The translations under genes were made by a program, and so were the position numbers. Shown here piece by piece: positions 17,002 through 24,908 of a stretch of DNA of 64,000 nucleotides. The stretch comes from Sutterella sp. AM11-39 (GTDB lineage Bacteria; Pseudomonadota; Gammaproteobacteria; Burkholderiales; Burkholderiaceae_F): NCBI RefSeq assembly GCF_003472385.1, contig NZ_QRLV01000001.1, positions 1-64,000 of the forward strand, in the 5' to 3' direction. The notes beneath the pieces were generated by a model. That model did not search any database. It was not told the origin of the DNA and saw only the letters and a list, made by a program, of their open reading frames with translations. How positions within the stretch are numbered: the first letter of the stretch is position 1; every line of letters starts with the position of its first letter.

Positions 17002-18810
17002 ATGGCCGGATCAAAAGTCCTCAAGCCTGTCGCGGGCGTTGTCATTCTCGTAGGTCTTTATGCCGCAGCGGGCTATATCGGTGTACCCGCGGGCGTGCGC
17101 TGGGCGGTTTCGAACGTTGTGCCAGATGCCCTGGGCGGTCGGGACGCCACCGTCGGCGACGTTTCGTTTAACCCCTGGAACTGGTCGCTTGAAATCAACG
17201 ACCTGGCGATCAAGTCAGCCCACGCACCGAAGAACAATCTTCTTACCCTTAAGCATCTGTCGGCCGATCTGAGCGGCAGCACGCTCACCGAAATGGCTCC
17301 GATCGTTGAATCCATCACGGTTGACGGTTTCAACATGCACCTAACCGCCAATGAGGCCAACAACAAGGAAGCCAAAGAAGCCGTCGAAAAAGCGCCCGCC
17401 GACGCTTCGACCTCTTCCGGGCTTCCCGCCTTCTCACTTGCCAACGTACGCGTCACCAACAGCAGCGTAAGACTGACGAATGCTCAAAATGGCGCCGACG
17501 TCAAGATCACCGACATTGATTTCGCGCTTCCCATCTTGTCAACGCTGCCCTCTTCGAGCAAGGCTTCCATCAACCCCAAGCTTTCTCTCAAGATTGACGG
17601 TACGCCGATTAACGCCGAAGGCACGCTCAAGGGCGAAACGGCAACGATGGCCGTGAAGATCGACAAACTCAACGTCGCCAAGCTCCTCAAGGCCGCGCCC
17701 GTCACTCTGCCCGTAGCCGTCGAAAAGGCTTCGGCCTCGTGCGACTTGCATGTGTCCTTCGACATGCCCAAGTCCGGCGTCTCCGGCATCAAGGTAAGCG
17801 GCACAGCTTCGGCCAGCGACCTTGACGTTCGCGATGCCAAGAACAAACCGTTCGTGAGTGTCAAGTCCGCTTCAATTGACCTCAAGAATGTTGACGTTTC
17901 GGCGCAAAAGGCCGAAGTCAACAGCGTCAAGATCGTGCAGCCCTCGATCAAGCTTGCAATCGCTTCGCAGGCAAAGTCAACGCCGGCCAAGACCTCCGGC
18001 TCTGCCTCTTCAACATCCGAAGCCTCTTCCGGCGCAGCCTGGAAGTGGTCCGTCGGCTCGGCTCAGATCAGCAACGGCTCGGTGCAAGTCACGGATACCA
18101 GCCTCAAGCCTGCGGCCACGCTTTCCGTTTCTGCGATCAATCTCGACGCCAAGGGATTCTCCTCGGACAAGGGCAAGACCGGCACATACTCGGCCAGCGC
18201 CAACGTTGCGCAAGGAAAGCTCTCCTCTGCGGGCAAGCTCTCGATTCTGCCGCTGGCTGTCAACGCCACCACCGACGTGAAGAATCTGCACTTTGCCACC
18301 TTCAATCCGTGGATCAAGGCTCTTGCGGGGGCTCAGCTCACCAAGGGCACAGCCGACGTCAACGGCAAGGTTGATCTGAAGTCCGACAAGAAACTGGCGC
18401 TCAAGTGGAACGGCGACCTGGCCGTCTCGAATCTGGAAGCCAAGAATGCCGCAGGCAAAACGCTGATGACCTGGACGCAGGCCAAGGCCACCGGCGTGGA
18501 TCTGCAAAGCCTTGACCCCGTCAACATCGCCGTAAAAAACCTTACTGTCAAGGAACCAGCCAAGCAGGTTACCAAGAACGTCAGCAAGGCCGCGGGTCTG
18601 ATCGGTGCCATCGCTGCTCTGACCGGACATGAAAACACGGCCGAACGCGCTCAGAAGGCGGCGAAAATCGCCTCTTCGGACATCTCGCTCTCGAACCTTG
18701 TTTACAAGGACGGCAAGTTCAGCTTAGTTGAAAAGAGCAAAAATGCTTTGGCCGGCATTGTGCTCGAGGCACTTAACAATGTCTTTGCAACCGACGGCTC
18801 CAGAAAATAA
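17002..18810 (+). CDS. DUF748 (AsmA-like) envelope protein
   Basis: 602 residues. An N-terminal membrane helix (about 8-30, GVVILVGLYAAAGYIGVPAGV) is followed by a long periplasmic region in which beta strands alternate, with the DUF748 signature G-D-V-S-F-N-P-W-N-W-S-L-E-I-N-D-L near residues 52-68. A second AsmA-like segment lies near 420-470 (NPWIKALAGAQLTKGTADV, shortened). A Ser/Thr/Ala-rich linker (about 325-350) joins the halves. AsmA-like proteins form hydrophobic grooves between the membranes and are thought to move or control phospholipids; for this family member that is inference. Ribosome-binding site AAAGGAA 7 bases before ATG. A terminator follows. Confidence 0.8.
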   Translation: MAGSKVLKPVAGVVILVGLYAAAGYIGVPAGVRWAVSNVVPDALGGRDATVGDVSFNPWNWSLEINDLAIKSAHAPKNNLLTLKHLSADLSGSTLTEMAPIVESITVDGFNMHLTANEANNKEAKEAVEKAPADASTSSGLPAFSLANVRVTNSSVRLTNAQNGADVKITDIDFALPILSTLPSSSKASINPKLSLKIDGTPINAEGTLKGETATMAVKIDKLNVAKLLKAAPVTLPVAVEKASASCDLHVSFDMPKSGVSGIKVSGTASASDLDVRDAKNKPFVSVKSASIDLKNVDVSAQKAEVNSVKIVQPSIKLAIASQAKSTPAKTSGSASSTSEASSGAAWKWSVGSAQISNGSVQVTDTSLKPAATLSVSAINLDAKGFSSDKGKTGTYSASANVAQGKLSSAGKLSILPLAVNATTDVKNLHFATFNPWIKALAGAQLTKGTADVNGKVDLKSDKKLALKWNGDLAVSNLEAKNAAGKTLMTWTQAKATGVDLQSLDPVNIAVKNLTVKEPAKQVTKNVSKAAGLIGAIAALTGHENTAERAQKAAKIASSDISLSNLVYKDGKFSLVEKSKNALAGIVLEALNNVFATDGSRK

Positions 18811-18833
18811 GACCATCTGACCGACTTTAAGGC

Positions 18834-18877
18834 AACGGCGTCAAGGAAATTATTCCGAGACGCCGTTTCTTGTTTCT
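18834..18877 (+). terminator. Terminator of the DUF748 gene
   Basis: Stem AACGGCGTC/GACGCCGTT (18834-18842 with 18859-18867) followed by TCTTGTTTC. Confidence 0.7.
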
Positions 18878-18897
18878 GCCACCTCTCTTTTTCTAGT

Positions 18898-19242
18898 TCA
18901 TCGCACTCGGTTGTAGAAATTGTCAAATTTACGCCAAAAGAGCATGGCTCCCGCAAGCCAAGTCACGGCGGCACACGTGCCGATAATGACCGTTGCACGC
19001 ACCCAGGGCATCCCGTAGGCCTGCCGCGTCAAGGCCAGATCAATTGCCGTGTAGAGCCACTCAAAGCCCGCACAAACGAGCAACATGCCGCAAATCACAG
19101 CGCAATAGCGGTGCCGGACGAACAAAAGTACGACCGGAATCAAAGGCAGAAGTGCAATTTCCAACCCCCACCCATGGAAAAGCAGATGCGCGCCGAAGAG
19201 AACAAAACACAGCACCGGGAAAATCAGAGCCAAACGAATCAC
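18898..19242 (-). CDS. Small membrane protein in the ygbA operon
   Basis: 114 residues from GTG 19242, which overlaps the ygbA stop as GTGA and has AGGAGA 6 bases upstream, so translation is coupled. Four hydrophobic helices are predicted (about 3-18, 22-44, 47-66 and 82-103), with a short basic C-terminus (WRKFDNFYNRVR). No family is recognised. Coupling to ygbA suggests a role in the same nitrosative-stress response, but the sequence gives no direct support for a function. The open frame extends upstream to 19503, inside ygbA, in another frame; that part is discounted. Confidence 0.75.
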   Translation of the reverse strand: MIRLALIFPVLCFVLFGAHLLFHGWGLEIALLPLIPVVLLFVRHRYCAVICGMLLVCAGFEWLYTAIDLALTRQAYGMPWVRATVIIGTCAAVTWLAGAMLFWRKFDNFYNRVR

Positions 19243-19691
19243 GGATGATCTCCTTTTGTTGCAACATTGTCGGCAGTCGGAACCTCTCGAATCGGAGTGA
19301 CTTTTTTCGGTTTTCCGCGCGGCTTTTCTGGCGGCGTCACCGTGAGCGACTTCCAAAGATGCTCCAGAGAAAGAATCGGGTGCTTGAACATGACCCGAGG
19401 TCCGGCAAAGCGCATCACTTCGGAAATCTTTTCTCGGTACGCAGGCTTGTAGCAATGAACCTTGCATTTGGCGCATACCGGCTTTTCTTCCTTGAAGGGA
19501 CAACAGGAAAGGCGTTTGAAGGCATAGTCAGCAAGTTCCTGACAGTCGGGACACAATTCATCCCCCTTGGTGCCGTGATGCGCATGACAATAGATGCGCA
19601 CCATGGCAAGCACCGTATCGGCTTCGCGCTTTAAAGGCCCCGACTTGATTCTTTGCAAGCGCGGGTTTTCTTGCTGTTGAGCATCCGTCAT
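19239..19691 (-). CDS. ygbA: YgbA family (nitrous-oxide-stimulated promoter) protein
   Basis: 150 residues. The N-terminal half has the YgbA_NO pattern: a basic helix with E-A-D-T-V-x-A-M-V-R-I-Y-C-x-x-H-H, then C-P-D-C, Y-A-F-K-R-L-x-x-C-P-F-x-E-x-K-P-x-C-x-x-C, and the H-C-Y-K-P-x-Y-R-E-K segment followed by M-R-F-A-G-P-R-M-like residues. The seven or more conserved cysteines suggest an iron-sulphur or zinc centre. In E. coli ygbA belongs to the NsrR nitric-oxide regulon and aids recovery from nitrosative stress. It is first in a two-gene operon. Upstream lies a perfect palindrome overlapping a TACAAT box (19723-19744). Confidence 0.88.
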   Translation of the reverse strand: MTDAQQQENPRLQRIKSGPLKREADTVLAMVRIYCHAHHGTKGDELCPDCQELADYAFKRLSCCPFKEEKPVCAKCKVHCYKPAYREKISEVMRFAGPRVMFKHPILSLEHLWKSLTVTPPEKPRGKPKKVTPIREVPTADNVATKGDHP

Positions 19692-20124
19692 AAATGAGTT
19701 TCTTTCTCAAAGTTTGATCAAGCGAACAATTGTATCGTTGTTCGTTAATCTATCTTGCCTGCCTTAAGGCTTCCTTGTTTAGACCAATTTCCATCTTTTT
19801 TTCCTCTCATTGGCCTACCAAGGTCGCCTCCGACTTTAGTCCGCCACTCACTTCTCTTTCTGTCTCCCCAAAAGCCTGCCCTTTCAACCAGCGAGATTGT
19901 TCAAATCCGGATCAGAATGTTGCAAATCAAACTAGGGTAAACCCGACCGCCCAGGCTTATTACACACTTTTCTTGTTCAAATACTTCTCGACTGCGATCA
20001 TTGATTCATTCAATCAGCCCACTTCTAAGCCGATGACATCGGCGCTGCGCGCGTGCCGGGCCGCTTTTGTTGCGTGGTTCTGTGAGTGCAGCAGACGAAT
20101 GGACAAACCTTACGGGGAGGACAT
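19692..20124. other. Intergenic control region between ygbA and porin 1
   Basis: No gene. Left end: the ygbA promoter region with a palindrome. Right end: the long leader of porin 1, containing CTAGGGTAAACCC (19932-19944), a TTTTCTTGTTC box (about 19970) shared with porin 2, a hairpin GCCGATG-A-CATCGGC, and GGGGAGG before the porin start. Confidence 0.6.
19723..19744. promoter_or_regulatory. Palindromic operator over the ygbA -10 box
   Basis: CGAACAA-8 bases-TTGTTCG, a perfect 7-bp inverted repeat, 32 bases before the ygbA ATG. On the minus strand the spacer contains TACAA that continues into TACAAT, a plausible -10. A repressor bound here would block ygbA. The sequence does not match the E. 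coli NsrR consensus, so the regulator is unknown. Confidence 0.55.
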
Positions 20125-21333
20125 ATGAAAAAAACTTTGGCTGCTCTCGCCGTTCTCAGCGCCTTTGCTGGTTCTGCCCTTGCGGCAGAAGTTCAGCTCT
20201 ACGGCATTCTTGATACCGGAGTCGGATACAACCACATTAATCTGGACACTTCCGGTGTCGATAATGTTGACTCGTTTGAAATGAAGTCCGGCGTTGGCTC
20301 CGGTTCTCGGTGGGGCCTCAAAGGTACGGAAGAGCTAGGCAACGGTCTGACCGTAGGTTTTATTCTTGAGGACGGCTTTGACTTGGACACCGGTTCGGAA
20401 GATTCCACCGGTGTCATGTTCAACCGTGAGTCGAGTCTGTTCCTGCAGGGCAATTTCGGCAAGATCGCTCTGGGTCGCATGGGAGCCCTCAACAGCGGCC
20501 AATCCTCCTGGTCCAAAGTCGGCATGATCAACGCCTTCGGAACTTCATACGGTGAATTTACCGCTCAAGCTTCAAACGTCTTCTCGCTCGCAGGTCAATG
20601 GGACAACATGATTGCCTACGAGACTCCGGACTTTGCCGGTTTCAAGTTGTTCGCCCAATACGGCATGGGTTCGAACGATCACGAAAACGAATCCTCGAGC
20701 GATCGCTTCTATTCCCTTGGCCTCACCTACAACAACGGCCCATTTGCCGGATACTTTGCCGTTGACTCTATCAACTACAAAACGGCTAAATTCAGTGAAA
20801 AAGAATGGCCTCGAAACGGGGACGATGTTGACGACAGCTTGACCGTGACCTTCGGAGGAAGTTATGACTTCGATGTCATCAAGATCTACCTCGGCGCTCA
20901 GTATTTCGATGAAGTACGCCTCGCTTCCATCGGGGGCGTTCTCAACCAGATATACGGCGATACAACATATAACGATACTGTGTCGACGCCTACAAATAAA
21001 CTACTCAAGTTCAAGGGCTACGGGATTAGCCTCACGGGTGATGCTCCGCTCGCCGGAGGCAAAACCATGTTCGGTATCGGCTATCTAGATGCCGAAGTTG
21101 CTGACAGCATGGATAGGGTTCTTGACCCCGCTCAAAAGCGTCAGACCAACATTGATATCAAACGCTATGTCGTAAGCCTCGGTTATTCTTACCCATTCAG
21201 CAAGCGTACGGATGTGTACGGCGTTGCTTCATACATGAAGGATCAGACCGATACCAATTTCAGCGAGGGAATGACCGAGGAGTGGAATCCTTCCGCCTAC
21301 ACCGTATACGTCGGCCTTCGTCACCGCTTCTGA
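20125..21333 (+). CDS. Gram-negative porin 1
   Basis: 402 residues. Signal peptide MKKTLAALAVLSAFAGSALA, then mature protein starting AEVQLYGILDTGVGY, the usual first strand of general porins of the Porin_4/OmpC type in betaproteobacteria. Further marks: S-R-W-G-L-K-G-T-E-E-L-G-N-G-L, the A-L-G-R-M-G segment, Y-E-T-P-D-F-A-G-F-K and the C-terminal strand ending V-G-L-R-H-R-F with a terminal Phe as needed for BAM insertion. It forms a trimeric outer-membrane channel for small hydrophilic solutes. GGGGAGG precedes the start. It is a paralogue of the porin at 21654 but not part of one operon, since a terminator separates them. Confidence 0.95.
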   Translation: MKKTLAALAVLSAFAGSALAAEVQLYGILDTGVGYNHINLDTSGVDNVDSFEMKSGVGSGSRWGLKGTEELGNGLTVGFILEDGFDLDTGSEDSTGVMFNRESSLFLQGNFGKIALGRMGALNSGQSSWSKVGMINAFGTSYGEFTAQASNVFSLAGQWDNMIAYETPDFAGFKLFAQYGMGSNDHENESSSDRFYSLGLTYNNGPFAGYFAVDSINYKTAKFSEKEWPRNGDDVDDSLTVTFGGSYDFDVIKIYLGAQYFDEVRLASIGGVLNQIYGDTTYNDTVSTPTNKLLKFKGYGISLTGDAPLAGGKTMFGIGYLDAEVADSMDRVLDPAQKRQTNIDIKRYVVSLGYSYPFSKRTDVYGVASYMKDQTDTNFSEGMTEEWNPSAYTVYVGLRHRF

Positions 21334-21371
21334 CAATCTGATCTCTGCCTGAGATTCACTGATTGATCCAG

Positions 21372-21402
21372 ACCCGCTTCGGTTTTCCAGAGCGGGTTTC
21401 TC
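21372..21402 (+). terminator. Terminator of porin 1
   Basis: Stem ACCCGCT/AGCGGGT (21372-21378 with 21391-21397) followed by TTCTC. Confidence 0.7.
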
Positions 21403-21542
21403 ATTTCTGAAAATCATCTTGTCAACGCATTGTGTTGTAATTTATCCTAGGGTTAACCCCCCCCCCGAGACCACTTTCTTTCACTATTTTCTTGTTCCCT
21501 AAAAGTCTTCGGTGCCATGATCGTCTCCGTCCTGCAAGGACT

Positions 21543-21603
21543 CCGCCGGATTGGATTACGTCTTTGCAAGAGTCCGTAATCCTGGTTCCGTCCGGCGGTT
21601 TTT
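21543..21603 (+). terminator. Terminator inside the porin 2 leader (attenuator or small-RNA end)
   Basis: A two-part stem: outer CCGCCGGA/TCCGGCGG (21543-21550 with 21591-21598) and inner GGATTACG/CGTAATCC (21553-21560 with 21575-21582), followed directly by five Ts. It lies 51 bases upstream of the porin 2 ATG and after the candidate promoter, so transcription starting there would have to pass it to reach the gene. Confidence 0.75.
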
Positions 21604-21653
21604 GCAAAAACTCAAAAACTTGCGAGTCTTATTTAAGACTAGGAGATTTGAAA

Positions 21654-22829
21654 ATGAAAAAGACTTTGGCTGCTGTTGCCGTTCTCGGCGCATTCGCCGG
21701 TTCCGCTTTCGCTGCTGACGTTCAGCTTTACGGTATCGTTGATACCGGTCTTCAGTATTTGAATGCTGATGTGGATCGCGTTGGCTTTGATTCTGAAAGC
21801 AAGTTTTCCATGGAATCCGGCATGCAGTCCGGTTCACGCTTCGGTTTTAAGGGCACGGAAGATCTCGGCAACGGCCTGACGGTTGGCTTTATCCTTGAAA
21901 ACCAATTCAACAGCGATGACGGTTCCCTGAAAAACGAAGACTCCTTCTTCCATCGTGAAGCTTCGCTCTTCTTGGAAGGTGGCTTCGGTAAGGTTGCTTT
22001 CGGCCGTATGGGCTCCATCAATGGTGGCGTCAGCTCCTGGGGTAAGTATGGCGTGATCTCTGCCTTCGGTACCTCTTGGGGTAATTATTCCGCTCAGGCT
22101 GGCAACTGGGCTGTCGGCGGCGGTCAGTGGGATAACATGATTGCCTACGAAACCCCGAACTTCGCTGGTTTCAAGGTATTTGCTCAGTATGGCATGGGCA
22201 ATAAAGTCGAAAACGACGCTGAAGAGTTAGTTGGCGTTGAAAACGAATCCTCGAGTGATCGTTACTACTCCATCGGAGCTTCGTACGCTAACGGTCCGCT
22301 TAACCTGTACTTTGCAGTTGACTCTGTTAACTATGCAACCTATACGAGTACAGCAAATGCCGACATCGATCCGGATGCTGACGATAGCTTGACAGTAACT
22401 CTCGGCGGAAACTACGACTTTGAAGTTGTAAAGCTCTTTGCCGGTGCACAATACTTTGACGAAGTCAAACTCTCGAAGATCAATGGTGCTGTGAATTACA
22501 GCAATGCGGCTAACGGCTTTGCTTCAAAAATTAAGGGCTGGAGCCTTGGTGTGTCCGGTAGCATCCCCGTCGCTGGCGGCAATGTCCTCGTTGGCGCTGC
22601 TTATCTCGATGCTGAAGCTGCTGACAGTATTGAAACAGCTGGTACTAAAGATGACGAACTGTCCCGCTGGATCGTTTCTGCCGGTTACGACTATCCGCTC
22701 TCCAAGCGTACCAACGTTTACGGCGTGTTGACCTACAACCAGGATAGCCTCGACTACGGTACTGCCACCAAGGAAGACACTGATCCGTACGTCTTTGGTG
22801 TGATGATCGGCTTGCGCCACAAGTTCTAA
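21654..22829 (+). CDS. Gram-negative porin 2
   Basis: 391 residues. Signal peptide MKKTLAAVAVLGAFAGSAFA; mature N-terminus ADVQLYGIVDTGLQY. Same layout as porin 1 (S-R-F-G-F-K-G-T-E-D-L-G-N-G-L, A-F-G-R-M-G-S, Y-E-T-P-N-F-A-G-F-K, C-terminus G-L-R-H-K-F). The two differ most in surface-loop regions. The start has AGGAG 8 bases upstream; the frame is open to 21492 but the signal peptide fixes the start. Base use leans more to T-ending codons (GCT, GGT) than in most neighbours, as in highly expressed genes of this genome. Confidence 0.95.
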   Translation: MKKTLAAVAVLGAFAGSAFAADVQLYGIVDTGLQYLNADVDRVGFDSESKFSMESGMQSGSRFGFKGTEDLGNGLTVGFILENQFNSDDGSLKNEDSFFHREASLFLEGGFGKVAFGRMGSINGGVSSWGKYGVISAFGTSWGNYSAQAGNWAVGGGQWDNMIAYETPNFAGFKVFAQYGMGNKVENDAEELVGVENESSSDRYYSIGASYANGPLNLYFAVDSVNYATYTSTANADIDPDADDSLTVTLGGNYDFEVVKLFAGAQYFDEVKLSKINGAVNYSNAANGFASKIKGWSLGVSGSIPVAGGNVLVGAAYLDAEAADSIETAGTKDDELSRWIVSAGYDYPLSKRTNVYGVLTYNQDSLDYGTATKEDTDPYVFGVMIGLRHKF

Positions 22830-22863
22830 TCTGATCTCTTCTTGAGATTTACTGATTAGTTCA

Positions 22864-22893
22864 AACCCGCTTCAGTTCGCTGAGGCGGGTTTT
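22864..22893 (+). terminator. Terminator of porin 2
   Basis: AACCCGCTTCAG-TTCG-CTGAGGCGGGTT, a 12-bp stem with one G-U pair and a UUCG tetraloop, then TT. Confidence 0.85.
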
Positions 22894-23001
22894 GTACATC
22901 CGGGTTTTGCCAAAATTTCGGCCTCATCTCGAGCATATAATCGGATAAGAGTCTCTTTTGCGGACTTCCCTCTAAATCCTAGTTAACACGCCTCCGAGAC
23001 C

Positions 23002-23877
23002 ATGCTCCAATCGTGCTGGATGCTTGTGGCTTCGCTTTTATTTGCGACCATGAGTTCACTTGTCAAGATTTCCGCTGCCGAAGTCGGAACGTTTGAGATC
23101 GTGTTCTACCGATCACTGATTGGCTTGGCCTTTATCTCGACGGTGATGTTCATCCAAGGACAAACGCCGCACACCAAATATCTTTTCGGCCACATCAAAC
23201 GTTCCGTTCTGGGTACGCTTGCCTTCACCATCTGGTTCTTCACGATGGGGCATTTACCGCTGGGTACCGCCGTCACGCTTAATTACACGGCTCCGCTCTT
23301 TATTGCCGCCACCTTTGTGGTCACGGCTCTCATGCATCACCAGAAAGCTCCTTGGTCGTTAGCCGCAGCCATCTGCGTGGGCTTTATCGGTGTCTGTTTG
23401 ATTCTTCAGCCTTCAATTGCTTCCGACGAGCTTCCTTACGCCCTGTTGGGACTTTTTGCGGGCGCTCTGGGGCCCTTCATCTTTTTTCAAATCGCCCAGC
23501 TCGGACGTCTGCGTGAGCCTTCGCTTCGAATCGTGTTTTACTTCTCGCTTGTCGGTACGATCTGGGGCTTGGTCGGTTGCTATATCCTCGAAGGAGGGCT
23601 AAAGATGCACGGCATGGATGTCTGGCAGGGATTGCTCGGCGTAGGCATCACGGCAGTGCTCGCACAAGTGGCCATGACGCGCGCATTCGCTTACGGCAAC
23701 ATGATGCTCACGGCGTGCTTTCAATTTGCTGTCATTCCCTTTGCCGAAATCATCAGCGTGGTCTTTTTCAAAGAAGCGCTGCCACCGGTTGCTCTCGTCG
23801 GCATGCTTTTAATCCTGGCCGCAGGCTGCACGGCAAGCGTCATCACCAAACGGCAGCGCCACCCAACAGCAAAGTAG
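23002..23877 (+). CDS. DMT-superfamily (EamA/RhaT) transporter
   Basis: 291 residues, ten predicted helices in two EamA domains (about 7-135 and 145-285). The N-terminus reads S-L-L-F-A-T-M-S-S-L-V-K, typical of this branch, with Y-R-S at the end of helix 2 and the N-Y-T-A-P-L-F segment in helix 4. The start at 23002 has no ribosome-binding site and overlaps a motif shared with the porin leader; ATGs at 23020 and 23050 are alternatives. A TATAAT box is at 22936-22941. Probably an exporter; the substrate is unknown. It is convergent with ccmI and shares a terminator with it. Confidence 0.82.
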   Translation: MLQSCWMLVASLLFATMSSLVKISAAEVGTFEIVFYRSLIGLAFISTVMFIQGQTPHTKYLFGHIKRSVLGTLAFTIWFFTMGHLPLGTAVTLNYTAPLFIAATFVVTALMHHQKAPWSLAAAICVGFIGVCLILQPSIASDELPYALLGLFAGALGPFIFFQIAQLGRLREPSLRIVFYFSLVGTIWGLVGCYILEGGLKMHGMDVWQGLLGVGITAVLAQVAMTRAFAYGNMMLTACFQFAVIPFAEIISVVFFKEALPPVALVGMLLILAAGCTASVITKRQRHPTAK

Positions 23878-23892
23878 CCACCGAAGATAAGC

Positions 23893-23917
23893 AAAACGCC
23901 CGAAATCGGGCGTTTTT
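23893..23917. terminator. Bidirectional terminator between the DMT gene and ccmI
   Basis: AAAACGCCCGA-AA-TCGGGCGTTTTT: a perfect stem with A- and T-runs, usable in both directions; the two genes converge here. Confidence 0.85.
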
Positions 23918-23920
23918 GCA

Positions 23921-24832
23921 TCATGGTTTCTGTTCTAATTTTTTGCCCTGTGCTTCGAGCCGTTCCTGTTCTGCCGCATAAGCACCGGTTTGAGCCAGAC
24001 GCTCATAGACCGGATCGTCCATCGACATCTGAGACAACAGATACTCGATGCTCTCTCGAGCCTGTGTCCAGTAACCCAACTCAAGAGAGCTGATGGCATA
24101 GAGTTCTCGTGCAGACAAGAGCTTGCTGTCGATTGCAAGCGCCTGATCAAGCACCGCCAGACTCTGAATGTAAGTCTCTTTTGTTTCCTGACTAATCAGG
24201 GCCGCTGCATACTCAACCAAAACGTTAGCGTCCTTGGCTACAAATCCATTGAGATCAACCGCCTTTTTGTAAGCGTCGGCGGCTTCCTTCCAGGCCTGCT
24301 TGTGCACCTTCAGACGCGCATAGAGCACCCACGCGCGTTCATCCTTGCCGTTGTCCTTGAGGTAGGCACCAAGCGAAGCTTCGTCGTAGAGCCCTTCAGT
24401 ACTGCCGAGCGTTCCGTCGGCCTGCATGATGCCCTGTTTGGGAGGTTCGGAGACAAAGTTAATGAGTGAAGGCGATCCCAGACCTTTGTAGAGCGCAAAC
24501 GCGCTGCCGGCTACTACAACAGCCAAGCCGACGGCAAAAGTTTTGCCTAGCGGCGGAGTGCGTTTGACATGCTTTTCGTCAATCGCCAGTTCTTCGAGCG
24601 CACGGCGCTGAACGTCAGTAACACTCGACTCGTAGATCGAATCGGTGACAAGTCCTGCCGCACGTTCTTCATCCAGCACGCGCAACTGTTCTGCAAGCGC
24701 TTCTCGAGAAAGCTCCTGCGTGAGGCTGCCGTCTTCGTCCGGCGCCTTGCGCATCAGCGCCCAGAGCACAGCAAACACCGCCACGGCGCTCAAGATTGCG
24801 GCAACAATCCAGAAAATCGTTTCAAAAGTCAT
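23921..24832 (-). CDS. ccmI: Cytochrome c biogenesis protein CcmI
   Basis: 303 residues. N-terminal membrane helix (about 4-24), the CcmI cytoplasmic segment with L-x-R-E-A-L-A-E-Q-L-R-V-L-D-E-E-R-A-A-G-L-V, a second membrane helix (about 98-118) and a periplasmic TPR region (about 160-290) with repeated W-x-x-Y/A-A-x-A-Y-x-K-A patterns. CcmI chaperones apocytochromes to the CcmFH haem ligase. It lies after the multihaem nitrite reductase gene, its obvious client, but a terminator stands between. No other ccm genes are in the window. Start 24832 chosen because the helix begins there; the ribosome-binding site is weak. Confidence 0.85.
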   Translation of the reverse strand: MTFETIFWIVAAILSAVAVFAVLWALMRKAPDEDGSLTQELSREALAEQLRVLDEERAAGLVTDSIYESSVTDVQRRALEELAIDEKHVKRTPPLGKTFAVGLAVVVAGSAFALYKGLGSPSLINFVSEPPKQGIMQADGTLGSTEGLYDEASLGAYLKDNGKDERAWVLYARLKVHKQAWKEAADAYKKAVDLNGFVAKDANVLVEYAAALISQETKETYIQSLAVLDQALAIDSKLLSARELYAISSLELGYWTQARESIEYLLSQMSMDDPVYERLAQTGAYAAEQERLEAQGKKLEQKP

Positions 24833-24850
24833 GTGCTCGATTTTACGTTG

Positions 24851-24885
24851 AAAAAAGGGCGCCTCGAAGAATCGGGGCACCCCTT
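24851..24885 (-). terminator. Terminator after the nitrite reductase gene
   Basis: Minus strand AAGGGGTGCC/GGCGCCCTT with one bulged G, followed by six Ts; between the nitrite reductase stop and the ccmI start. Confidence 0.75.
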
Positions 24886-24908
24886 TTAGTTCTAACTACG
24901 GAAGCGGA

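Larger units (their letters stand above)
21334..21653. other. Intergenic region and structured leader of porin 2
   Basis: Holds the porin 1 terminator, then a candidate promoter TTGTCA-18-TATCCT (about 21421-21450) running into CTAGGGTTAACCC (21447-21459), a run of ten Cs, the TTTTCTTGTTC box, a complete terminator-like hairpin (21543-21603) and a last small hairpin AGTCTT/AAGACT (21625-21640) touching the AGGAG ribosome-binding site. Confidence 0.6.
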
